From positions 1 to 64,000 of the forward strand of contig CAJUAU010000009.1 of assembly GCA_910584645.1 (NCBI GenBank): a DNA stretch of 64,000 nt, given 5' to 3'. A program made the translations under genes and the position numbers. The notes beneath the pieces were generated by a model. It saw only the letters and a program-made list of their open reading frames with translations. It was not told the origin of the DNA and made no database searches. This stretch comes from an uncultured Eubacterium sp. GTDB taxonomy: Bacteria; Bacillota; Clostridia; Lachnospirales; Lachnospiraceae. Below are positions 53,537 through 63,349 of the stretch, in pieces (position 1 is the stretch's first letter; each line of letters starts with the position of its first letter).

Positions 53537-53834
53537 GCTGGACGATATATACGGCAAGGATCGCCGCCAGAGCTACGATGACCAGCCCCCTTTTAAAGTA
53601 GGCTAAGATTAAGGCAACGGAAGTACCTGCCACAGCGGACAGCACATTTCCCGTGGAGTAAAATATTTCAGGAAAGGTCAGCGCCCCCAGTACCGCATAG
53701 GGAGTGTAGTCCAGAAAGGTCCGGATGTAGCGGGAACGGATGCGTCCCCGAAAGATTGTAATGGGCAGTACTCTCGGGAGGTAGGTGACGAGAGCCATGA
53801 TCAGTATGGCGGTGAGGCAGTATTTGAGACTCAT
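53529..53834 (-). CDS. azlD: AzlD-family branched-chain amino acid export subunit
   Basis: 101 residues, three to four membrane helices. T-Y-L-P-R-V-L-P is the family motif near the N-terminus. It pairs with AzlC, whose gene overlaps by 4 bp upstream, to form an exporter for branched-chain amino acids. Confidence 0.85.
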   Translation of the reverse strand: MSLKYCLTAILIMALVTYLPRVLPITIFRGRIRSRYIRTFLDYTPYAVLGALTFPEIFYSTGNVLSAVAGTSVALILAYFKRGLVIVALAAILAVYIVQLI

Positions 53835-54535
53835 GGGTTTTCCTCCTCTTCTTCTTTAGGAAATAGAAACGCGCCGATGCCTGCGGCTAATATCGTGGCA
53901 ATGATGACGCGGAAACCGGAGGAAATCTGTCTTAGTACCGGGGTGTATTTGAGCAGGCAGGCGAAGAGGGCTGCCATCAGAACCACCAGAAAGACTTCCT
54001 TTTTCTCGCGGGATGCCGGGACGATCAAGGCGATAAACATTGCATACAGACCGATTCCCATGGCGTTCTGCAGGGATAGGGGAAGCAGGGTGGAGACAGA
54101 GCCTCCCAGGAAGGTGCCCAGGGACCAGCCCACAAAGGGCAGGGTCATAAGGCCCAGAAGATAGCCGGCGGACAGCGTTCCATTTTCCATGGAAGCCACG
54201 ACAAAGGTCTCATCGGTGATCCCGAAAGAAAAGATGAGGCGTTTCCAAATAGGAGTCCTGTGGTCTATTTTCTGGGAAAGGGACAAGGACATCAAGGAGT
54301 AGCGCAAATTGATCACAAAAGTAGTCAGCGCGATCTCCAGATAGCCTGCCTGGGCGAAGATCAGGTTGGTTCCGGCAAACTGTCCTGCAGAGGTCAGATT
54401 CGTCACGGAAATAAAAACGGCCAGCCATACTGGAAGGCCGCCGGACACTGCCATGAACCCAAAGGTAAAGGAGACGGGCAGATATCCTAAAAAGATGGGA
54501 ATTCCTTTTTGAATTCCATATTTATAGTTCTTCAT
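53831..54535 (-). CDS. azlC: AzlC-family branched-chain amino acid exporter
   Basis: 234 residues, with G-I-P-I-F-L-G-Y-L-P-V-S-F-T-F-G and S-A-G-Q-F-A-G, typical of AzlC/YgaZ. Its start lies within the end of mscL (14-bp overlap), so the three genes mscL-azlC-azlD form one - strand unit. Confidence 0.88.
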   Translation of the reverse strand: MKNYKYGIQKGIPIFLGYLPVSFTFGFMAVSGGLPVWLAVFISVTNLTSAGQFAGTNLIFAQAGYLEIALTTFVINLRYSLMSLSLSQKIDHRTPIWKRLIFSFGITDETFVVASMENGTLSAGYLLGLMTLPFVGWSLGTFLGGSVSTLLPLSLQNAMGIGLYAMFIALIVPASREKKEVFLVVLMAALFACLLKYTPVLRQISSGFRVIIATILAAGIGAFLFPKEEEEENP

Positions 54536-54977
54536 TTTGAGCCTCTTCGATAGATTCTTCTAATATAAACTCAGAAGTACAGTGGGGGCATCTTGTGGCA
54601 TTGATGTCGATCTCACTGAAACAGTAAATACATTTTTTTGTGGTCGGCGCCGCCGGCTCTTCTTTCTTTTTTCCCAGGCTTCCCAGGGCATTCATACCCT
54701 TTACCAGTAAGAAGATCACAAACACCATGATGATGAAATTGATCACTGCGGTAAGGAAAGCGCCGTATTTTATATCCACGCCGTTTAGGGTGAGGACGAG
54801 ATAGCTCAGATCCGTCTGCGCCACTAAACCGATCAGCGGGGAAAGAACATCATTTACCAGGGAATTGATGATCGCCTGAAAGGCGGCACCAATGATAACA
54901 CCTATCGCCAGATCCATAACATTGCCGCGGAGGGCAAATTCTTTAAATTCCTGTAAAAACTTCTTGAAAAATGCCAT
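54522..54977 (-). CDS. mscL: Large-conductance mechanosensitive channel with zinc-ribbon tail
   Basis: 151 residues from ATG 54975-54977 (GGAGG upstream). Residues 1-100 are standard MscL (F-K-E-F-A-L-R-G-N-V-M-D-L-A-I-G-V-I-I-G). A C-terminal extension has C-I-Y-C and C-P-H-C separated by ten residues, a zinc ribbon not found in E. coli MscL. The channel opens under osmotic downshock to release solutes. Confidence 0.93.
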   Translation of the reverse strand: MAFFKKFLQEFKEFALRGNVMDLAIGVIIGAAFQAIINSLVNDVLSPLIGLVAQTDLSYLVLTLNGVDIKYGAFLTAVINFIIMVFVIFLLVKGMNALGSLGKKKEEPAAPTTKKCIYCFSEIDINATRCPHCTSEFILEESIEEAQNEEL

Positions 54978-55012
54978 GTTTATAATCCTCCATTTCTTTT
55001 GCAAAAATAAAT

Positions 55013-55315
55013 TTACTTTTTAGATTTTCTTGATTTTAGTTCTTTTATGATGCGTTTCGTTCCAAATAGGATAAGAACAATATCAAAGGCGATCAAAATT
55101 AAACCAACGCAAATGGAATAGGACTCCCTGCCTGATATTATTTTCGTACCAAGAAATCCCAATAATGTGATCACTGATATTATAAACAATGACATAACGG
55201 CAATTACAGGATACCGGATCCATTTACTGATTTTCCTGTTTTCGGAAATTTCAATACCGCCTTCAAATACAAAGTCAAATACAAAATCAAAAAAGAAATC
55301 AACTAAAAATTCCAT
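55013..55315 (-). CDS. Small membrane protein of unknown function
   Basis: 100 residues from ATG 55313-55315 (GAAAGGAGG upstream; a longer frame lacks one). An unusual Phe-rich start (E-F-L-V-D-F-F-F-D-F-V-F-D-F-V-F) is followed by two membrane helices (about 37-58 and 68-88) and a Lys/Arg-rich end. No family recognised. Lies 35 bp before mscL in the same direction. Confidence 0.6.
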   Translation of the reverse strand: MEFLVDFFFDFVFDFVFEGGIEISENRKISKWIRYPVIAVMSLFIISVITLLGFLGTKIISGRESYSICVGLILIAFDIVLILFGTKRIIKELKSRKSKK

Positions 55316-55711
55316 AATAATCCTCCTTTCTAAGCATTTTACCGTGAAAAACCGCACGAGAGATCTTGAAGAGCCCGTCGGAACAAAGTTATCTGCTTAC
55401 GAGTGAGAATACCAGCATGGCGCTCGTATTGTAAATTATATTTCATAAAACATTTTAGCACAATTTGTGGAAAAAGAAAAGTTCCAATGGTGCAAAAAGG
55501 AAATACCATTCTCTATTTATTAACAGAAAGAGAGAGGGTAATCCCGTAAGCCGCTTTATGACTTTAGGGACGCCCGTCATGATTTTATTTTGATTGGCAG
55601 ATTCCCAATTTGCAGAGCAAAAGAAACCGCTTCGATGATTCTTAGGAGCTGCGGATAACTGTGCTGTTTGGAAGATTACCACTTGCTGGTGATTGTTAAG
55701 TTTATAAGAAT

Positions 55712-55802
55712 ATGTTAAAATAAGTCCTGACGGACTTATAAGCAAGTTGCTTCGCAACTTGGGATGCACAAAAACCGTGTGCAAAAATTATGTTAAACTA
55801 TA
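55712..55802 (+). repeat. Three-hairpin intergenic repeat, copy 2
   Basis: Hairpins ATAAGTCC/GGACTTAT (55720-55727 with 55732-55739), AAGTTGC/GCAACTT (55744-55750 with 55754-55760) and TGCACA/TGTGCA (55765-55770 with 55778-55783), flanked by ATGTTAAAATAAG and ATGTTAAACTATA. Same order, spacing and orientation as copy 1 at 30774, with compensatory changes in stems 1 and 3. Confidence 0.8.
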
Positions 55803-55843
55803 TAGCAGTTGGCATTATTATTGACTGAAATAAAAGGATAGCT

Positions 55844-55858
55844 GGCACAAATTGTGCC
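55844..55858 (+). promoter_or_regulatory. 15-bp palindrome before mutY
   Basis: GGCACAA-A-TTGTGCC, perfect 7-bp arms, 20 bp before the mutY start. It could be a repressor site or a small RNA hairpin near the ribosome site. No regulator is evident nearby. Confidence 0.45.
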
Positions 55859-55878
55859 GTGTTTTGGGGAGAATAACA

Positions 55879-56955
55879 ATGAGCATTGTAGACACAGAAC
55901 ATTTTTCCATTCCTCTTCTTGACTGGTATGACAGAAATAAGCGTGAAATGGTCTGGAGAGACCGGATGAATCCCTATTATACGTGGATCTCGGAGATCAT
56001 GCTCCAGCAGACTCGCATCGAGGCGGCGACGGGATATTTTATCCGTTTTACCGAAGAGCTGCCGGATATCCAGAGCCTGGCACAGGTTCCGGAGGAACGG
56101 CTGATGAAGCTCTGGGAAGGGCTTGGATATTACAACCGGGCGAGAAACCTAAAGAGGACAGCCCAGATCCTGGTGGAACAATATGATGGCAGGCTGCCGG
56201 CAGATTATGAGGCGCTTATGACGCTGCCGGGGATCGGTCCCTATACGGCAGGTGCTATCGCCTCTATTTCTTATGGCATCAAGGCGCCGGCAGTAGATGG
56301 CAATGTGCTCCGGGTGATGATGCGCTATCTCCAGTGTGGTGATGATATTAGCAAAATGCCGGTGAGGCGTCGGGTGGAACAAATGCTTCTTGATGTGATG
56401 CCGGAGAGACCGGGAGATTTTAACCAGGCGGTCATGGAACTTGGCGAGGTGGTCTGCATCCCTAATGGCGCGCCGCTCTGCGAAAAATGCCCGCTGATGG
56501 ACAGCTGTCAGGCAAGGGCGGCCGGCTGTCAGGAGGAATATCCGAAAAAAACGGAGAAGAAGCCAAGAAGGATGGAAAACAAGACACTGCTGATCTATGA
56601 GCTGGATGGCTATATCGGGATCCAGAGGCGGCCCCAGAGCGGACTTCTGGCTGGCTTGTATGAGTTCCCGGCTGTTCCGGAAAAGCTCACCTTGAAAGGG
56701 GTCAGGGAACTGCTGGAAAAGCAGGGGATATTAAATGCCAGAGTTAGCTCTATGGGGACGGCAAAACATATTTTTTCCCATGTGGAATGGCATATGAAGG
56801 GATTTTACGTGAAGCTGGAAAGGGCATTTGAGAGGCAGAAGCTTCCCCCCAGTGTGATCTTTGTCTCCAGGGATGAGCTGTCGCAAAGCTATGCACTGCC
56901 TACGGCATTCCGTTTTTATCTGAAACAGATCATAGAGGGAAAAAATGAAAAGTGA
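55879..56955 (+). CDS. mutY: Adenine DNA glycosylase
   Basis: 358 residues from ATG 55879 (GGGGAG upstream). Helix-hairpin-helix L-P-G-I-G-P-Y-T-A-G-A-I and the catalytic aspartate in V-D-G-N-V-L-R-V, then the [4Fe-4S] loop C-x6-C-x2-C-x5-C (C-I-P-N-G-A-P-L-C-E-K-C-P). The C-terminal Nudix-like domain (about 225-350) recognises 8-oxoguanine. It removes adenine mispaired with 8-oxoG. The exonuclease gene follows after 11 bp. Confidence 0.94.
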   Translation: MSIVDTEHFSIPLLDWYDRNKREMVWRDRMNPYYTWISEIMLQQTRIEAATGYFIRFTEELPDIQSLAQVPEERLMKLWEGLGYYNRARNLKRTAQILVEQYDGRLPADYEALMTLPGIGPYTAGAIASISYGIKAPAVDGNVLRVMMRYLQCGDDISKMPVRRRVEQMLLDVMPERPGDFNQAVMELGEVVCIPNGAPLCEKCPLMDSCQARAAGCQEEYPKKTEKKPRRMENKTLLIYELDGYIGIQRRPQSGLLAGLYEFPAVPEKLTLKGVRELLEKQGILNARVSSMGTAKHIFSHVEWHMKGFYVKLERAFERQKLPPSVIFVSRDELSQSYALPTAFRFYLKQIIEGKNEK

Positions 56956-56966
56956 GGGCAATAAAA

Positions 56967-57734
56967 ATGAAGATCATATCATGGAATGTAAATGGGCTGC
57001 GTGCCTGTGTGACAAAAGGATTTGTAGAGTTCTTTAAAGAAGTGCAGGCAGATATTTTCTGCGTCCAGGAGACAAAGCTGCAGAGCGGGCAGATCGAACT
57101 GGAACTGGAAGGGTATCACCAATATTGGAACTATGCGGACAAAAAAGGATACTCGGGGACGGCGGTATTCACGAAAGAAGAGCCGCTTCAGGTGATGTAC
57201 GGCATGGGGATTGACGAGCACGATCATGAAGGCAGGCTGATCACATTAGAATTTGAAGATTTTTATCTGATCAATGGTTATATTCCCAATGCCCAGAGCG
57301 AGTTGAAACGTATCGATTACCGTATGAAATGGGAAGATGATTTCCGAAACTATATCTGCGGGCTGGACCAGAAGAAGCCGGTTGTTTTCTGCGGGGACCT
57401 GAATGTGGCGCACCAGGAGATCGATCTGAAAAATCCCAGGAACAATCGCGGAAACGCTGGATTTTCAGATGAGGAGAGAGGGAAATTCACGGAGCTTCTG
57501 GCAGCGGGTTTTGTGGATACATTTCGTTATTTTTATCCGGAACTGGAAGGCGCCTACACCTGGTGGAGTTACCGGTTCCGGGCGAGAGAAAAGGATGCCG
57601 GATGGCGCATCGATTACTTTCTTGCTTCGGAGCGGGTAAAAGAAAAGCTGGTGGATGTTAAGATCCATAAGACGGTGATGGGATCGGATCACTGCCCGGT
57701 GGAGCTGGAGGTTCGAAGGGGGCTTCAACTATAG
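56967..57734 (+). CDS. xth: Exodeoxyribonuclease III
   Basis: 255 residues from ATG 56967; a GTG 15 bp upstream is in frame. I-I-S-W-N-V-N-G-L-R-A, Q-E-T-K-L, G-D-L-N-V-A-H and G-S-D-H-C-P-V are the motifs of AP endonucleases of the ExoA/XthA family. It repairs the abasic sites MutY leaves, so the pair forms a base-excision-repair operon. Confidence 0.94.
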   Translation: MKIISWNVNGLRACVTKGFVEFFKEVQADIFCVQETKLQSGQIELELEGYHQYWNYADKKGYSGTAVFTKEEPLQVMYGMGIDEHDHEGRLITLEFEDFYLINGYIPNAQSELKRIDYRMKWEDDFRNYICGLDQKKPVVFCGDLNVAHQEIDLKNPRNNRGNAGFSDEERGKFTELLAAGFVDTFRYFYPELEGAYTWWSYRFRAREKDAGWRIDYFLASERVKEKLVDVKIHKTVMGSDHCPVELEVRRGLQL

Positions 57735-57820
57735 CGAAGGGTGCAGCTTATGGAAAGAAAATATATAAGTATAATAAATGGTTTGCAAAATATAATAAGT
57801 ACAATTGAGGAGAATGAGTG

Positions 57821-58141
57821 ATGAAAGGTTTCTGCCCGATCATAAGCCGAATAACAGTTATATTGACAGGACTTATTTGGGGAGCTATTAGTTTTTTTTG
57901 GTTGGGATATAGCGTTTTAACTCTAGGTAATCTTATAGAAGAACCAGGGTCACTTGATTATGAATATGAGGGCGATGCAATGCGTATCTATGGACTAATA
58001 GGGCTCATTTTATATGCAATGTTATTTGCCGTGGTATTATTGTTTTTGAGTAGAAAAAAGCGAAACTTATTTATATTTCTATCCTCAATGATCTTGAGCG
58101 GAATTATTTTAGGCATATATATTTTTGCGCTGAGGGGATAG
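57821..58141 (+). CDS. Three-helix membrane protein of unknown function
   Basis: 106 residues from ATG 57821 (GAGGAG upstream; GTG at 57818 also possible). Membrane helices at about 11-35, 56-76 and 82-103, and a short extracytoplasmic loop with acidic residues (E-E-P-G-S-L-D-Y-E-Y-E-G-D). Unrecognised. A terminator lies 28 bp downstream. Confidence 0.6.
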   Translation: MKGFCPIISRITVILTGLIWGAISFFWLGYSVLTLGNLIEEPGSLDYEYEGDAMRIYGLIGLILYAMLFAVVLLFLSRKKRNLFIFLSSMILSGIILGIYIFALRG

Positions 58142-58168
58142 AGAGACAAATTTTGGAAAAACGTATTG

Positions 58169-58197
58169 AAAAAGCATCCCAACGGGTGCTTTTTTTA
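58169..58197 (+). terminator. Terminator after the small membrane protein gene
   Basis: AAAAAGCATCC (58169-58179) with GGGTGCTTTTT (58184-58194), one G-T pair, then TTT. Confidence 0.8.
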
Positions 58198-58235
58198 TCT
58201 GATAGCTGATAGGAAAGTTCTCAATCCATGGGGGG

Positions 58236-58266
58236 AGGTGCGTATTTCTCTGGCGCACCTTTTTTA
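58236..58266 (+). terminator. Second hairpin with T-run, related to the one at 8716
   Basis: AGGTGCG (58236-58242) with CGCACCT (58254-58260), then TTTTTT. Loop TATTTCTCTGG resembles the loop of the 8716 hairpin. Lies 40 bp after a complete terminator, so it ends no obvious gene; the 297-bp gap from 58142 to 58438 holds only these hairpins. Confidence 0.6.
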
Positions 58267-58471
58267 CTATTCTGTTTATACGTACAAACAACCGTTTTCA
58301 CGTATAAACAACACTTGATTTTATTTTTGTCATGTGATAACATAACTATACAAGCAAGTAAACTTCTAATATATCTTTTACCGGGCAGTGTTCAGCTGTC
58401 TGTCTTTATAGTCTGGCTTTCTTGCTTATAAAATATCAATGTTCGATTCAAAAAGCAGGGAGGCATTTGAA

Positions 58472-59623
58472 ATGAAAAGAGATTTGTCAACAAAAGCAAT
58501 GACAAGGTTTAGGGATATATTTTCCGACATCTGCAATGTGAATCTGTTCGCAGATGAAAGATTTCTGGAGCCGGAACAGCTTGAACTCATTCCGTCGGAC
58601 ACAATCTATCACGATGCAGAGGGACAGTTGAGGGAGCACCGCATGGATGTGCGTATGAGACATATCATGTCAGATACGGAGATTGCTATTTTCTGTCTGG
58701 AAAATCAAAGTGATGTCTGCCGGACGATGCCAGTTCGGGATATGGGCTACCTGTACTCGAGCTACAGTGAACAGATTCAAAAGATTAAAGAGCAGAATCT
58801 TTTAAAGGGAATCTCTTATTATACAAAAGAGATTGGGGACAGCCAAAAGCTGAAACCGGTGATCAGTCTGGTGTTGTATTATGGGACAGATGACTGGGAG
58901 GCTCCCAGTACAACGAAAATTAAGTTTTGGATAGTTTGACGCAGAATATTTTTCTGAGAGTGCGGCTTCACAAACGTAGGCGTAGCGGTGGCTACGTCGA
59001 GGCTTGGGGAGTCGCGCTATCGGGAAAATAGGCAAGTCAAACTGCCAATTACTTAATTTCCGTTGTACTAGGTCACTCGTCGATTTGTTAGACATACCTG
59101 AAGAATGGAGAAAAAGATTAGAACCATTGATCGCAGACCATCCTATCCGGATCGTTCATCTGGCAGCGCAAGATGAAGAGACCCGCAATAAGTACCAGAG
59201 TGATTTTCGCCATATTGTAGATTATCTGGCATATGTCCGCAACAAAGAAAGACAAAAGCTGAAAGAATACATGGGAGATAAAAGGAGAAAGGTAGTTCAT
59301 CCTATGGAATACTGGATTTGATGCATGCCTTTACGAATGACAGCCGATATGAGAAAATAGCAGAGAATTTGCAGGAAAACGGAAAAGAGAGCGAGGGGAT
59401 CAATATGTGCATTATGCTGGATATGCTGGAAGAGAGTGGTATAGAGAAGGGCAGACGTGAGGAAATGTCACATGGTATCTGTGTGCTGGTAGAAACCTGC
59501 CACGAATTTGGTGCTTCTATTTCGGATACCATTAGCAGGGTGGCTGCTAATTTTGAGCTGCCAGTAAAGGAGGCAGAACTCGAAGTGAAAAAATATTGGG
59601 AGGCTGGCACAGTTTTAAAATGA
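58472..59623 (+). pseudogene. Rpn-family nuclease/transposase-like gene, broken by a MITE and a frameshift
   Basis: The frame starts at ATG 58472 (GGGAGG upstream), with M-D-V-R-M-R-H and I-F-C-L-E-N-Q-S typical of the Rpn (PD-(D/E)xK, PF04754) family. It is cut after Y-Y-G-T-D-D-W-E-A-P by a 163-bp MITE. It resumes at R-S-L-V-D-L-L-D-I-P-E-E-W, then hits a frameshift near 59315, where Y-W-I-stop replaces I-L-D-L-M-H-A-F. The last part (M-H-A-F-T-N-D-S-R-Y to 59623) is open in another frame. Intact members promote recA-independent recombination. This copy is dead unless the parts act on their own. Confidence 0.82.
58907..59069. mobile_element. 163-bp MITE with long imperfect inverted repeats
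   Basis: Ends AGTACAACGAAAATTAAG (58907-58924) and CTTAATTTCCGTTGTACT (59052-59069) match as an inverted repeat in 17 of 18 positions. Similarity carries on inward to about 50 bp, including AGTTTGAC on both sides. An inner hairpin CGTAGC/GCTACG lies in the centre. No coding capacity. Removing it joins C-C-C to A-G-G and restores the Rpn reading frame (W-E-A-P-R-S-L). Confidence 0.85.
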
Positions 59624-59679
59624 TCAGAATTGATGAAGAATTTCAACAATTATTTTATGCCCGGCGTCCATAAAATACC

Positions 59680-59708
59680 TTTACAAATCTTGTGTCACAA
59701 TTTATAAT
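59680..59708 (+). promoter_or_regulatory. Promoter of gltX
   Basis: TTTACA (59680-59685), 17 bp, TATAAT (59703-59708). The leader of about 120 nt holds two hairpins: GAAGGG/CCCTTC (59747-59775) and GGAAC-GAAA-GTTCC (59804-59817), the latter just before the ribosome site. No T-box sequence is seen. Confidence 0.6.
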
Positions 59709-59836
59709 AAATCCGTAAATCATCATAATTTAAGATGCATATACATGAAGGGTATGTGCCTGTGTACTGCCCTTCAAAAAACTATTATACTTAAAAGAGC
59801 CATGGAACGAAAGTTCCCTGCGGAAATGAGGAAAAA

Positions 59837-61300
59837 ATGAAAAAGATCAGAACCAGATTTGCGCCGAGTCCAACGGGGCGTATGCATGTTGGAAATTTGA
59901 GAACAGCACTCTATGCATACCTTATTGCAAAGCATGAAGGAGGAGATTTTCTTCTGCGGATCGAGGATACCGATCAGGAACGATTTGTGGAAGGGGCATT
60001 GGAACTGATATATAAGACCATGAAAGAAGCTGGGCTGGAACACGATGAGGGACCAGATAAAGACGGCGGTTTTGGTCCTTATGTCCAGAGTGAGCGGATG
60101 GAAACAGGGATGTATCTGGAATATGCCAAAGAACTGGTGGAAAAGGGAGAGGCATATTACTGCTTCTGTACGAAAGACCGTCTTGACCAGCTTCATAAAG
60201 AGGCAGAGGAACGGGGAGAGTCTGCAGTCAAATATGACAAGCACTGTCTGTCCCTTTCCCGGGAAGAAGTTGAAAAAAGGCTTGCGGCCGGCGAGCCATA
60301 TGTGATCCGCCAGAACAATCCGTTAGAGGGAGAGACCACCTTTGATGATGTGATCTATGGAAAAATAACAGCTCCCAATGAAGAGCTGGATGATATGGTA
60401 CTGATCAAGGCAGACGGATATCCCACCTATAATTTTGCCAACGTAGTAGATGATCATCTTATGGAGATCACCCACGTGGTCCGTGGCAATGAGTACCTGT
60501 CCAGTGCACCGAAGTACAACCGTCTTTACAAGGCATTCGGCTGGGACATTCCGGTTTATGTACACTGCCCTACCATTACGGATGAAAACCATAAAAAATT
60601 ATCCAAAAGAAACGGAGCCTCTTCCTTTGAAGATTTAACTGAACTGGGATTTCTGCCGGAGGCGATCGTGAACTTTGTGGCTTTGCTGGGCTGGAGCCCG
60701 TCGGACGACCGGGAGATATTCAGCCTTCAGGAGTTGATCGACTCCTTTGATTATACCCGCATCAGTAAATCGCCGGCGGTATTTGACATGGTGAAACTCC
60801 GCTGGATGAATGGCGAATACATTAAAGCCATGGAAAATGAAGCCTATTATGAATATGCTCTTCCGGTTATCCGGGAAACTGTGAAGAAAGATCTGGACCT
60901 GAAAAAAATTGCAGACCTGGTTAAGACAAGGATTGAAGTGTTCCCGGATATAACAGAGAAGATTGACTTTTTTGAAGAGCTTCCGGAGTATGATACCACC
61001 ATGTATACTCATAAGAAAATGAAGACCAATTCAGAGAATTCATTGGAAGTATTAAAGGAACTTCTTCCATTGTATGAAGAATTGGAGGACTATTCTATTT
61101 CCGCCATTGAGAAGGTGGCGATGGATTATGTGGCGGAAAAAGGCTGCAAAAACGGACAGGCATTGTGGCCGCTGCGTACCGCTGTGTCAGGGAAGCAGAT
61201 GACGCCAGGGGGCGCCTATGAGATAATGGAGATTATTGGAAAGGATGAATCTCTTCGGAGAATCCGAAAGGGAATAGAGTTACTGAATGGAGCTCAGTGA
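59837..61300 (+). CDS. gltX: Glutamyl-tRNA synthetase
   Basis: 487 residues, class I synthetase. The HIGH motif region is [16 protein letters not shown] and the KMSKS motif is K-L-S-K-R-N-G. C-terminal helical anticodon-binding domain from about 330. Charges tRNA-Glu (and often tRNA-Gln in Firmicutes). Overlaps the helicase gene by 14 bp. Confidence 0.95.
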   Translation: MKKIRTRFAPSPTGRMHVGNLRTALYAYLIAKHEGGDFLLRIEDTDQERFVEGALELIYKTMKEAGLEHDEGPDKDGGFGPYVQSERMETGMYLEYAKELVEKGEAYYCFCTKDRLDQLHKEAEERGESAVKYDKHCLSLSREEVEKRLAAGEPYVIRQNNPLEGETTFDDVIYGKITAPNEELDDMVLIKADGYPTYNFANVVDDHLMEITHVVRGNEYLSSAPKYNRLYKAFGWDIPVYVHCPTITDENHKKLSKRNGASSFEDLTELGFLPEAIVNFVALLGWSPSDDREIFSLQELIDSFDYTRISKSPAVFDMVKLRWMNGEYIKAMENEAYYEYALPVIRETVKKDLDLKKIADLVKTRIEVFPDITEKIDFFEELPEYDTTMYTHKKMKTNSENSLEVLKELLPLYEELEDYSISAIEKVAMDYVAEKGCKNGQALWPLRTAVSGKQMTPGGAYEIMEIIGKDESLRRIRKGIELLNGAQ

Positions 61301-63137
61301 GGAACAGAAAAAAGCGGTAGAACACGGTGACGGCCCTATGATGGTCCTCGCTGGTCCGGGGGCGGGAAAAACTACGGTGATCACTCACCGGGTAAAATAT
61401 CTGATCGAAAAACAGGGGGTGAATCCCGCACAGATCCTGGTGGTGACATTTTCAAAGGCTGCATCCCTGGAGATGCGGGAACGGTTTGAAAAAACCACCG
61501 GGGGCAGACATCTGCCGGTGCGCTTTGGGACCTTTCATTCCCTGTTTTTCCAAGTACTGAAAGCTGCCTATGGCTATACGGCAAAGGATATACTTTCACC
61601 GAGACTGAAGTATCGTTTCATGGAAGAGGCCCTTCTGGAAACAGAGTATGATGATATAGAGGACAAAAAAGAGTTCCTAGAGGAAATTGAAAAGGAGATC
61701 AGCCGGATCAAAGGAGAGGGGACGAATATTGAACACTATTATTCCGCCCTCTGCCCGGAAGAGATTTTCCGGCAGATTTACTGTGGATACCAGAGCCGGG
61801 TGCAGAAAAACCACTGTCTGGATTTTGATGATATGGTGATGTATACCTATGAGCTGTTTCAGGCGAGACCCGACATACTGCAGAACTGGCAGAAACGGTT
61901 CCGCTACATACTGGTCGACGAATTTCAGGATATCAACCGGCTCCAGTATGCCAATATCAAGCTGCTGGCAATGCCGGAAAACAATCTTTTTATTGTAGGG
62001 GATGATGACCAGTCTATCTATGGCTTCCGGGGAGCGAGGCCGGACATCATGCTTGCCTTTCCAAAAGAATATAAAGAGTTAAAAAAGGTGGCTGTGGGTG
62101 GAAACTACCGCTGTAGCAGCCAGATTTTGACAGCGGCTTCTACGCTGATCGGTAACAACCGAAAGCGTTATACTAAAAAATTAAAAGCACACAAGGGGAA
62201 GGGAGACCGGGTGCACGTTACCCGTTACCCCGATATGACAGCCCAGACACAGGGGATCACGGAGAAGATCCAGGAATATATCCGGTTGGGAACGGATGTG
62301 GATGAGATCGCTGTTTTGTTCCGCACTGCCAGACAAATGAATGTATTTTCCAGAAAATTTATGGAATACAACATACCTTTTATCATGAAAGACAGTGTGC
62401 AGAATCTGTTTGAGCACTGGGTGGCAAAGGATATCATAACCTATCTGCAGCTGGCAAGTGGAGACCGTTCCCGGGGAGCATTTTTAAAGATTGCCAACCG
62501 CCCCAGAAGATATCTGAGCCGGGCGGCATTTGATAACGAATCCATTTCTTTTGCAGGCCTGTATGAATATTACCGTGACAAACCCTATATGTGTGAGCGC
62601 ATCAATACGCTCCAAAACGATCTGTTTGCCATGAAGCAGATGACACCCTACAGTGCCATAGATTATCTGTGTCACAGTGTAGGATACCAGAATTTTCTCA
62701 GCGAATATGGGGCGGAGCGGGGAGTCAGTCCAAAGGATTGGGAAGAGATCCTGGATGAACTCAAAGAAGATGCCTCTGGTTATGAGACAGCAGAGGAGTG
62801 GTTTGCCCATATCGAGGAATATGGGCGGCAGCTGGAGGAGCGCCAAAAGCGGTCTGGAGGAAGATCTGAGCCGGAGGAAGAAAGACATGGGGTATCGCTC
62901 ATGACTATGCATGGCTCCAAAGGGCTGGAATTTGATGTGGTATTTATCCCCGATGTGAATGAAGGGATCGTGCCATACCAGAAGGCAGTTGATGGCGGAC
63001 ATGTTGAGGAGGAGCGGCGCCTGATGTATGTAGCGATGACCAGGGCGAGGGATCATCTTCACATTTCCTGCAGCCACCGGCGGTTTCAGAAGGATATAGA
63101 GCCGTCCCGTTTTCTGGAGGAGATAATTTCACGTTAA
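61287..63137 (+). CDS. UvrD/Rep-family ATP-dependent helicase
   Basis: 616 residues. Walker [11 protein letters not shown] (22-31), motif [10 protein letters not shown], motif [16 protein letters not shown], motif [16 protein letters not shown] and motif [11 protein letters not shown] 1A-type helicase shorter than PcrA (about 740), lacking part of the usual 2B and C-terminal region. Translation is coupled to gltX. Confidence 0.88.
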   Translation: MELSEEQKKAVEHGDGPMMVLAGPGAGKTTVITHRVKYLIEKQGVNPAQILVVTFSKAASLEMRERFEKTTGGRHLPVRFGTFHSLFFQVLKAAYGYTAKDILSPRLKYRFMEEALLETEYDDIEDKKEFLEEIEKEISRIKGEGTNIEHYYSALCPEEIFRQIYCGYQSRVQKNHCLDFDDMVMYTYELFQARPDILQNWQKRFRYILVDEFQDINRLQYANIKLLAMPENNLFIVGDDDQSIYGFRGARPDIMLAFPKEYKELKKVAVGGNYRCSSQILTAASTLIGNNRKRYTKKLKAHKGKGDRVHVTRYPDMTAQTQGITEKIQEYIRLGTDVDEIAVLFRTARQMNVFSRKFMEYNIPFIMKDSVQNLFEHWVAKDIITYLQLASGDRSRGAFLKIANRPRRYLSRAAFDNESISFAGLYEYYRDKPYMCERINTLQNDLFAMKQMTPYSAIDYLCHSVGYQNFLSEYGAERGVSPKDWEEILDELKEDASGYETAEEWFAHIEEYGRQLEERQKRSGGRSEPEEERHGVSLMTMHGSKGLEFDVVFIPDVNEGIVPYQKAVDGGHVEEERRLMYVAMTRARDHLHISCSHRRFQKDIEPSRFLEEIISR

Positions 63138-63256
63138 ACTGCCATACTTCTTTCAGTGGCAGCACCCAGATGTATAAGAAAATTCCAATGCAGGAATGGT
63201 GTGTTTTCATACGCCCGCTTTGCTTTCACAGGAGAAAATTTTGTAAATTTTGCGGA

Positions 63257-63285
63257 TTGTAATATAGGCCGCAATGTACTATAAT
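63257..63285 (+). promoter_or_regulatory. Promoter of the FGGY kinase gene
   Basis: TTGTAA (63257-63262), 17 bp, TATAAT (63280-63285). Leader of about 55 nt to the start codon. Confidence 0.65.
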
Positions 63286-63349
63286 AAATGAAGATATAGT
63301 AATGACAGTGACCGTCGGGTCATTTGTTGAGATTAGGAGGATGTATTTC

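Larger units (their letters stand above)
55316..55878. other. Gene-poor 563-bp spacer before mutY
   Basis: I see no convincing gene here. It holds the mscL-side upstream region, an AT-rich stretch (55430-55560), a promoter-like sequence TTGTTA, 17 bp, TAAAAT (55693-55721), the second three-hairpin repeat and a palindrome (GGCACAA-A-TTGTGCC, 55844-55858) just before mutY. A 109-residue frame on the - strand has no ribosome site or protein-like features. Confidence 0.6.

Noticed and set aside
55455..55784. 109-residue open frame on the - strand before mutY
   Set aside because: Starts inside the three-hairpin repeat, has no ribosome site and no protein-family features.
59709..59836. T-box riboswitch in front of gltX
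   Set aside because: The leader is only about 120 nt and lacks the T-box sequence and a terminator/antiterminator pair. Only two simple hairpins are present.
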